Below are positions 56,765 through 64,000 of a stretch of 64,000 bases of DNA, one piece after another. Source of the DNA: Ampelocalamus luodianensis (lineage: Eukaryota > Streptophyta > Magnoliopsida > Poales > Poaceae); contig CM070632.1 of the NCBI GenBank assembly GCA_036346255.1, forward strand, positions 47,194,896 to 47,258,895, read 5' to 3'. A program made the translations under genes and the position numbers. Every line of letters starts with the position of its first letter. Positions within the stretch are counted from its first letter, which is position 1. The notes below the pieces were generated by a model. It was not told the DNA's origin. It saw only the letters and a program-made list of their open reading frames with translations, and searched no databases.

Positions 56765-57794
56765 CTATAAAATATTAGCAACAGCAGGTGGCAATGAAAT
56801 AGAGAAAACTTTGCAAATTAAAGGTGAGTATGCATGCATCAAATCAGCAAAGATACATTTTCTCATAGCATTCAGTTTGCAATTCAATTTGCAAGTATAA
56901 ATGAAGTAGCTAGTAGAGTTATTCATCGCCCTGTGAATGGGTAGCACAATAATTAATTTCAAAGTGCACAAGTCATTCATATAATCAGATTCCAATCGAG
57001 CAAGAGAAAATTCATCTAGCAAGGGTAAAAAGATTTGTAAGTTGTTCCATACTTCAACTTCATTATTCATTTTGTCAATACTAGATGGTGCAATAAGACA
57101 TGAACACATAGGCATTGGATGGTCACTAAAGTTTATTTTTCTCTCATAATGAACTATTGTTTAAAATAGCAAGCTTCAATTCGTCCATATGATCACAAGT
57201 TATGCATATTTGATATAAAATAAATTGGTTGTCTACACCATAATCTTCAATTAATTTAATACAATAGGTGTAGGAGCTAGATAGAGAATTTAGAGATGAA
57301 AGTTCAGAAACTTTCTCTATAGCACATTCCAAACTAACAGGCTCATTAAGAATGATATAGCACAATGCATCAGCAGGGGATATTCTATCAAGTACTTCCT
57401 TATGTGCAATTAATTCGACATTTATAAAATTATGTGAATTTAGATCAGCATATGGTTCGTTCAAGTCAACACAAGGAATATCAAAAGATTGCACTGCAGC
57501 AGGTATATACTCACAAGGTTGCTCTATGTCTTACTGTAGCATCAAATCAGTACCTTTGGTATTATCGTCCTCATCAGATATTGTAGGTACCTCAAACTTC
57601 TCCTCTAATGACATAAGATGCACCAGATCATCCATCATCTCTTCAAGCATCTCAGAGATATATGTAGATGGAATAGGAGCCAAAACAATATCGACATTTT
57701 CAGTTACCTTAGGTTGCACCTCACTTGCGGCCGTGGGTGGTGGAGGTACAAAACAACGTTACAATTTCTTCTTCATCTCCTCCCATGTGTACAT
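56765..57794 (-). pseudogene. Unrecognised internal frames of the 5.3-kb element
   Basis: On the minus strand three consecutive frames of 62-116 codons are separated by single stops. They include YISEMLEEMMDDLVHLMSLE, CVDLNEPYADLNSHNFINVE, ISPADALCYIILNEPVSLEC and NNEVEVWNNLQIFLPLLDEF. They read as one acidic, leucine-rich protein without a zinc knuckle, protease or polymerase motif. The 5.3-kb element has no other coding candidate. I cannot name a function. Similar proteins occur in unclassified rice retroelements, but that is recollection, not a search. Confidence 0.45.
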
Positions 57795-57799
57795 ATAGT

Positions 57800-59519
57800 G
57801 ATACTTGAGATTCGGCTACCAATGTTGAACATCACCAATCAGTGTCGTTCTTGCCACGCCCATCTTCTCATGAGGATCAAGTTCCTGTCTTTCAAAGTAG
57901 CTATCCAACATAGTAGACTATAGTAAGTAGTCCAGCGACGTACTCTCAGCGGTGAGTGGCAAGATGTATGACAATAGTTGTTTCCCTTTGAGCCCAAATC
58001 TGCCAGCGATGTCATTGTAATATACCAACTTTCTCAAACGTGCCATTGTTAGTAGCCAGCCAGAAAATATACACAAGTGTACAAATCCTATCAACTACTA
58101 GGATCTAAAGGATCAAAGTCGCTCACACTCAAGCTAATACCAAGTTTTTACCAATTCTTACCAAGCAAACAGGTGATGATTGGCAACTAGTGTCGGTGTC
58201 AACGCTCTCCAAAGATTGACAAAGCGATTGCAGGCAATTGGTACCTATACAATGGTAGAAAGTGGAGCTAGGATAAGCTCCAATATGGTAGTAAAGATTA
58301 GTAATAATCAAATCAGTAAATGCAAGTTGAAAAATTGCTCAAAGTAGTAGTCAATGTTGTTGATCCTAGCCTAGAGACAACCAACTAATCAAAGCCTATT
58401 AAGAGAAGTGTATGAACGCACACATAAAGATCAATGTGACTTGATGTAAGCAAAGAAAATTCTCACACCAAGTGCTAGGAGAGACGCTAGCCAACTTACT
58501 CAAACTTCTATATAGGGCACAATATTGTTCACACAATGTACAACACAAAGACGAAATAATGTGCAATGTAAACAGGACCCTTGTTTAAGCAATAAACAAT
58601 AGCTAGTCTCAAAAGATGAAATAGAAAAGTTTTGTGTGGCTTATATATACTCAATTAAAAGGTTTCGATGAGATCTACAACTTTGCGGTTGAGGTGAACC
58701 CCAAATTCCGAAGGGAAGATCGAAAGAAATGGCAAAAATAGAATAAAAAAACTTGTGACACGAATTTGGGGCTAAAGATGGCCAATTGGGGGGGTCTTAG
58801 AGGGCAACTGGCAAAATCTGGTCAGTTTTTTTGGATACGCCTCGTCATTAGCTTTCAAACGAGCATAAGAACGTTGAAAACAGACACCGTATGCAAAAGT
58901 TATACCCGTTTTACTGAAGGTATCTCAGAAACGAAATCGTATTCAGACTCAAAACCGACTTGGGTTCCAAATTGAAACTGTTATATCTTTCAAACAAGTA
59001 GACCAAACTTGCTCAATTTGTTATGAAAGCTTATGGCTCTATGTAGAACGACTCCAACAATTTTCGCTAGTTTTGGCGATAGTTTGGCGCAGTTTTGAAT
59101 TTTCGGGAAGGTGGACGCTCTTTCTTTTGTCAATCCGTTTTTTCTTTTTTTTTTCTTGAACCCGAAAACAACTCTGCTCTTTTTTTCTCCTCTTTTCTCT
59201 TGAAACCGAAACAAAATATAGCTAGGGTTTCCCTATTGATTCTTAGTAAGGAGCAGCAGCGGCAGGAGCCAAGGATTGTCGCGGCCAGGAGCAGATCTAC
59301 AGTAGCCTAGCAGGGTGCACAGGACATAGGGTCCAAAAAATATTTTTCTTTAGATATAACTATGTATATATAGTGTGGACACCCCTAACCCAATATGAGG
59401 GGACACCCCAAGCCACAACCCAACAGATTTGTCGAGGCCCAGGCCCAGTCGAGCGCAGTAGGGGCCCCCGGTCATTTTTGTTCTGAATCCACACTGGCCG
59501 CGGCCGGGAAAATTGGCTC
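57800..59519. other. Non-coding internal sequence of the 5.3-kb element
   Basis: AT-rich, with no frame carrying recognisable motifs. Sequence near 58640-59060 resembles ordinary genomic DNA (GCTTTCAAACGAGC, GTTATACCCGTTTT). It may be acquired or merely spacer. Confidence 0.3.
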
Positions 59520-60115
59520 CGGTTGGTTGCCACGGTAGCTAGATGGAAGATGCGATGGTGGCCACGACATTGAGATGCAGCGGTGGCAAGTGCTGCATTT
59601 GTCGCGGCAGCAAGTGGTAGACGCGATGGTGGCCATGACAGTGAGATGCAGCGATGGCAAGCGCTGCGTTTGCCACGGCAGGGAGTGGTAGAAGAGATGG
59701 TGGCCACGGCAGCGAGATACAGCGGCGGCAAGCGCTGCATTTTCCGCGACAGCGAGTGGTAGACATGATGCTGGGCACGGCAGCGAGAGGAAAAACGGTG
59801 GTAGGACACTACGTTTGCCGCGGCAGTGGCCTGTGGTTATTGCAGCAGCGGAAAACAGCGGTGGCAGGACCTTCGATTTGCCGTAGCAGAGAGTGGAAGC
59901 GACAGTAGGGAGACTAGGGTTGCCACGGCAGCACGAGAGGCAGTGGCGGCGGGGTTCTTGGTTGCTGCGGCAGGACGGTGGCAGCGGTGCGGCAGTGAAG
60001 GGTTGTTGCGGCAGTGCTGTGGTAGTGGTGGCAGGGGACGGTGGTTGCCACGGCAGAGATTGGGTTGCCGCGGCAGCGCTTTGGGTGGTAGGGGTGCTTC
60101 GGTTGCCGTGGCAGC
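59520..60115. repeat. GC-rich degenerate minisatellite in the element leader
   Basis: Units of roughly 55-65 bases with GGCAGCGAGTGGTAGA, GAGATGCAGCGGTGGCAAGC and GCTGCATTTGCCRCGGCAG repeat about nine times between the primer-binding site and the coding frames. The long minus-strand frames here (RCRGKCSACRRCISLPWPP type) only mirror the repeat. Confidence 0.75.
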
Positions 60116-60399
60116 TAGATGATGATGAACTTGCGACAAGGAGCAAGATGGCAAGGTGATGGTGGCCTACTGCAAGAGAACACAACACATGTGCAATCTA
60201 GACAAAGATCGACTAGACAATAACTAGAACTAGAAATCAGCAACTAGACACGACGATGCAACCAAAAAATCAACGATGCAAAATACCGAAAAGAAAATTG
60301 CAGGGCACAGATTGGTTTGGACAAGATGAACTAACCCTAAATTATTTTTTGTGGCTTTTGTGGAATGTAGGTAAAGAAAATTCTCACCGATGAACAAAA

Positions 60400-60411
60400 G
60401 CTCTGATACCA
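60400..60411 (-). promoter_or_regulatory. Primer-binding site (initiator tRNA-Met type)
   Basis: The minus strand reads TGGTATCAGAGC, two bases inside the 5' LTR. This is the standard plant retroelement site pairing with the 3' end of initiator methionine tRNA. Confidence 0.9.
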
Positions 60412-60413
60412 CC

Positions 60414-61206
60414 TGATGCGATAATAGGTATTCCGATCTTTTGATGAGAAGGATAACTTGATTAGGTGAAGATGACTCTCACGATTCGGTTACTAATCGC
60501 ACACGACTAATATGTTCGCAATAGCGGAACCAACACTGTGATTGTTATCGACCTTACTAGAAACACGATCGACCTGACCATGAAGGTCTATTCCTATATG
60601 CAATCGAAGAACACACAAGAACAAGACAATAAGCAATCTGAAATTGCAAATAGAATTGAAATACTCAATAATGTTGGGATTCTGAAGTGGTATTATGGTT
60701 GATCTAATCGACACAAGCCAATACACAAAGTTGCAATGTAGCTAACTTTTAAATAAACAAAATTCAAGAAAACTAGAGGGGTGATAGCTCCTATGTGAGG
60801 AGGTGCGGCTAGGGGGTGGCGGCCAGGGGGGTGGGCGCACACCCCTAGGGTTACAAGGCCCATGGGCCCAAGTGGAGGTGACGCAACACCCTTTTGACTC
60901 GGGCTTAGAAATAACATCGGATTGTTTTGGCGATTATAGTGTACACAGAATGAATTTGAAGGTGGGGCTAGATCCGTTTGAAAGAGGACGAGATAAGCTT
61001 TCAATTAAGTACTCGTGCACCTCAAACGGAGTCTGTATATGAAAGTTATACTCATTTGGAGTCGGGTTGTCTCCGGGTGCTGATTTGGATTCCAGAAGAT
61101 GTCCAACTTGAACTCTTGCTTAGCTTGTACAAAAAGTGACGTGGAAACCTTCCTTGTACCATGACATGGAGTAGTGGTCGTATCCGGAGGGTTATTGTCC
61201 TCATCA
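60414..61206 (-). repeat. 5' LTR of the 5.3-kb element
   Basis: It starts TGATGCGATAATAGG and ends GTCCTCATCA, giving TG...CA on the minus strand. The partner copy is at 55876-56669. Confidence 0.85.
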
Positions 61207-61580
61207 AGAACAATGTTCAAACATGCATTGCTATTTGGTACTTGAGTTTCCATGCTTGAAATACGTTTTCTTGCAGCATATCAAGTTGTTCCTAGTTGAG
61301 TGTGTCTTTGTTAATGCACTGGAGCAAGCTCAAGTGACGATGAATTGGAAACAACGAGTGATGCCTATAGTAGCAGGAACCTTGAAATCAGAACTATGGA
61401 CATTGGAGCATATTGGGCTAGATTACCAAGTGTTTGGATTTGATGGCATTACTACTAAACTTAAGGGAGGTGAATCTATCCAAATCCCTGAATACCACAC
61501 CAACACTAGGAATACTACTGTATTGCTTTAGGGAGATAATGATGTCCCAATTGTGTTTCTTGGACAGCTTTGGAGTGACA
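61207..61580 (+). other. Short unassigned stretch with one 102-codon frame
   Basis: The frame 61223-61531 contains VTMNWKQRVMPIVAGTLKSE but no motif I recognise. It is bounded on both sides by LTR elements and may be a relict. Confidence 0.25.
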
Positions 61581-64000
61581 ATGTGAGGACCCCAGTTTAT
61601 TTGGCTTGTAATGCTTAACCAACCACCTGGTCCTAGCATCACAAATCAAATAAACTGATCCTCGAGATATGTATACTTCCCAGAAAGCAGTATACGCACC
61701 TCGTTACAAAATTAGACAGCAACTCCATTCAAAACATAGAGTCCAAACATTACACTACAAACGGAAGATAAACAAATAGTAACAGAATTACAAACATAGG
61801 CCGACAGGCCACAAGATACACAAATAACAAGAACGACAGCGGAAGCAAAAGTGCCATAAGATGGCTATAAACAAAGCCAATCGGCGTGCCTTCAACCCAC
61901 AAGGCATCGGCCAGGACCGCCAAGACTAGTCGTCACCCACGGCGGCAGCCTGACTCACGAAGTGAGGACCACGAGGCTCACCTTCTTCTCTGCAACAAAA
62001 ACATTAAGCAAAGCACCGAGTACAAAGATTGTCTTTGTACCCGCAAGACCGACGTGTGAACTAGCGCACTGTTCATATGCTACATGCGAGCTTGTCAGTG
62101 GAGGCCATATGTTTCATTTGCATAAAGCCAATTTTCATTTGCAATAAGGTAATCTGGTTTTAAAGGCAAGTTTGCAATTCATTTTTAAGATTGAAATAAC
62201 GATAAGGATAATAATAACAAAAGCGAAAGATAAACAACCTAGAAGTGACTATCCCAATAGTCACCACAACAATAACACGAATCCCATTCGTACCACCCAT
62301 CAAGTTTTAATTTAAATGTTGTAGTCTAGTTCTTGGGGCGTATCCGAGCGTGTCCATAACCTAGGGCGAGGCTATTCGAATAGTTTTAACCTGCAGGGTG
62401 TACCAATGTACCCACACTTGCATCGCCTTTAAGCCAAAACACACTTAGAAGGTATCTTTGTACGGCTAAGTCCTACGAGACTTTTTCCAATATTGTGTAT
62501 TAACTACGAGCCGCTCGTATGGATAGAAACCCATACGCTTACATGGTAAAGCCGAAAAGACAACTACCCACTCGGGATAAAGCTTTTGGACAACTACCAT
62601 GCTCCCACCTCCGTCCCTCCTGCGACCTCCTGCGACCGGAGCCAATACACGCCAAAGTACTAGGTCAAGAGAGGTCCCATATACTCTAGTGTGGTTAGCA
62701 CGCAAAATGCTCGATGCGGTGGCGCAAGTAACTCGGTCCTTAAGCGGCTCGGGCACCTTTCGGTCACACCCAACAGATCACACGACATACCATTGTGCCC
62801 AAGTCTAAATTATTTTGTTTTCATTTTTAGTTTTGCAATTAAACATAGCGAAATGCTAAAACATAAAGCTATAGTAAATTTTGTGTGATCAAGGTTACCG
62901 ACTAAAGTCGATAACCGCTTGATTCTACCGATAGCTAAGCATGTCTAAGCAAGTTGACCGGATCTACTAAGTGACAAGAGATCATCCAATGACCTTTAAT
63001 CACGACAAATAACCTAGGCTCGGGTAGTAGAGATCAATATTTTGTCTACAGGATATGCGACTACGGATTTAACTAACCAATTTAACACAAATTAAGCAAT
63101 GCATACATACAATTTGAAACAAAATATTAGATTTTAAAATCTTTGGGATAAACATGATCAAAGCGCTTGCACAGTTCTTTGTTGCTCGATATGGTGCGGA
63201 GGATCGTCCTCGGGGTTGCCGCAAATATCGAAGCCTAACGATCGAACAAAGCAGCGAATAAGAGCGAATAACAAGCAAAACTTCAAACATCAAATACAAA
63301 CACCAATATATACACCAAGGCTAGACTATCACAAAGAATGACAAATAATTGCTACAGAGACCCATCCACTCATTTGCTAGGTTAACCACAAAATCAAACT
63401 TCTAACATGCTTTAAACTTTGGACAAAGCTTTGATGGTGATTGTATGCACATCTATTATTTAATCATCAAGTTAACACATCAAAATCAGCTAGCTATCTG
63501 AAACCACTATTGTGGTGAGAGCACAAAATCTACAAGAAGGTATTGAAAGCATAACTAGCCAAGTATCCAACTAAGAAATGCTAAACAAAAATCTTCTACC
63601 TAAGATAGGATGCTAAGGACGCTCACTATTCATACCCCTAAGCATCACACCTAGATTTTGCAAGGCTAACAAGTTTCAACATTTGGCCACTACCCAAATC
63701 TTATAACACCGACAACTCAAAAGTACAGAGGCAAATAAAATGAGCGACTAACTATCCCTATGATCAAGCATGGCAATGAAGCTTAGAAACTTAAAGATAC
63801 CAACTAAATGATTTCATGCTAACCACCACAACAAAAGGAGGCATCAAGACTAACAAAACCTAATAACAAGCATGATACAAATTTTGATTACGACAACGAG
63901 ATAAAAATGACAACAGAGAAAAGCTACAAGGAAACTTGCACTAATATACTTTCAAACCTCAATTACAAACTTTGATCATGCATGAGAGTGAACTAAAGAA
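61581..64000 (-). mobile_element. LTR of a Gypsy-like retroelement, cut by the window end
   Basis: It begins TGTGAGGACCCCAG after GACAA, which may be the 5-bp target duplication. The minus strand would end GGGTCCTCACA, a usual Gypsy LTR terminus. The sequence contains CAGGGTGTACCAATGTACCC, which has a short palindromic core. There is no coding motif for 2.4 kb, consistent with a long LTR. The other end lies outside the window. Confidence 0.5.

Larger units (their letters stand above)
55876..61206 (-). mobile_element. Complete LTR retroelement, 5.3 kb, non-autonomous, minus orientation
   Basis: LTRs of 794 bp (55876-56669) and 793 bp (60414-61206) flank an internal region. On the minus strand the order is 5' LTR, primer-binding site (complement of 60400-60411, a perfect TGGTATCAGAGC), a minisatellite leader, unrecognised frames, purine tract (complement of 56670-56682) and 3' LTR. 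The flanks AGGAC and AGAAC fit a 5-bp duplication with one change. No integrase or reverse transcriptase motif is seen, so it would need enzymes from a partner element. The LTRs differ at many positions, so the insertion is old. Confidence 0.85.

Noticed and set aside
59472..60188. A 238-codon minus-strand frame rich in Cys, Arg and His
   Set aside because: It mirrors the GC-rich minisatellite in the leader of the 5.3-kb element. The spacing of cysteines follows the repeat, not a zinc finger.
1..64000. tRNA, rRNA, CRISPR, bacterial operon or defence-type system
   Set aside because: I saw no cloverleaf, rRNA words or regularly spaced unique spacers. Introns and plant transposons make a eukaryotic nuclear origin clear.

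Overview
The window looks like nuclear DNA of a grass, most likely rice (Oryza). The reasons are a spliced plant 60S ribosomal protein L34 gene, GC-rich exons set in AT-rich flanks, and dense nested transposons, including an element resembling rice Micron that sits inside a (TA)n tract. Only two host genes can be modelled from start to stop, both on the minus strand. One is RPL34 (44656-48220, four exons). The other is an unusual galactinol-synthase-like gene (28785-30214, three exons) that has lost the catalytic second half of its family and gained a hydrophobic tail. Minus-strand exons near 37.1 kb, 41.2-42.3 kb and 44.4 kb suggest further genes that I do not recognise.

Layout, left half. 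1-5.6 kb is a nested duplication of a block made of an AT-rich part followed by a TATA and CT-rich part. 7.6-8.3 kb is a hAT-type element with a perfect 8-bp target duplication. 8.4-10.5 kb is a Copia-type retroelement reduced to gag. 10.5-18.4 kb holds a C2H2 zinc-finger gene fragment, a Mutator-like (MULE) transposase pseudogene preceded by two 366-bp repeats that each carry its start codon, a GRF zinc-finger remnant and several short tandem repeats. 19.8-22.7 kb is bounded by inverted repeats and carries fragments of two host genes, UDP-glucuronate decarboxylase and a WAV3-like RING protein. 22.9-26.1 kb and 26.26-26.55 kb are solo LTRs.

Layout, right half. 30.4-32.15 kb is a twice-repeated minisatellite block just upstream of the galactinol-synthase-like gene. 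33.3-37.1 kb is a MULE with both inverted repeats and a transposase carrying a few breaks. 37.46-40.6 kb is an LTR and 3' end of a Copia (SIRE-like) element. RPL34 spans 44.7-48.2 kb and has a 580-bp hAT element in its second intron. 48.8-54.1 kb is a CACTA element with a captured F-box gene and the nested Micron-like hairpin. 55.9-61.2 kb is a complete but old LTR element with matched 0.79-kb LTRs, a primer-binding site and a polypurine tract, but no recognisable pol. 61.6 kb to the end is another LTR.

There is no operon-like organisation. The recurring theme is transposons that carry, duplicate or interrupt host gene pieces. I found no tRNA, rRNA or CRISPR. All family names come from reading the sequence without searches. 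Element ends supported by target duplications and LTR pairs are the firmest calls; unsplit hypothetical exons are the weakest.
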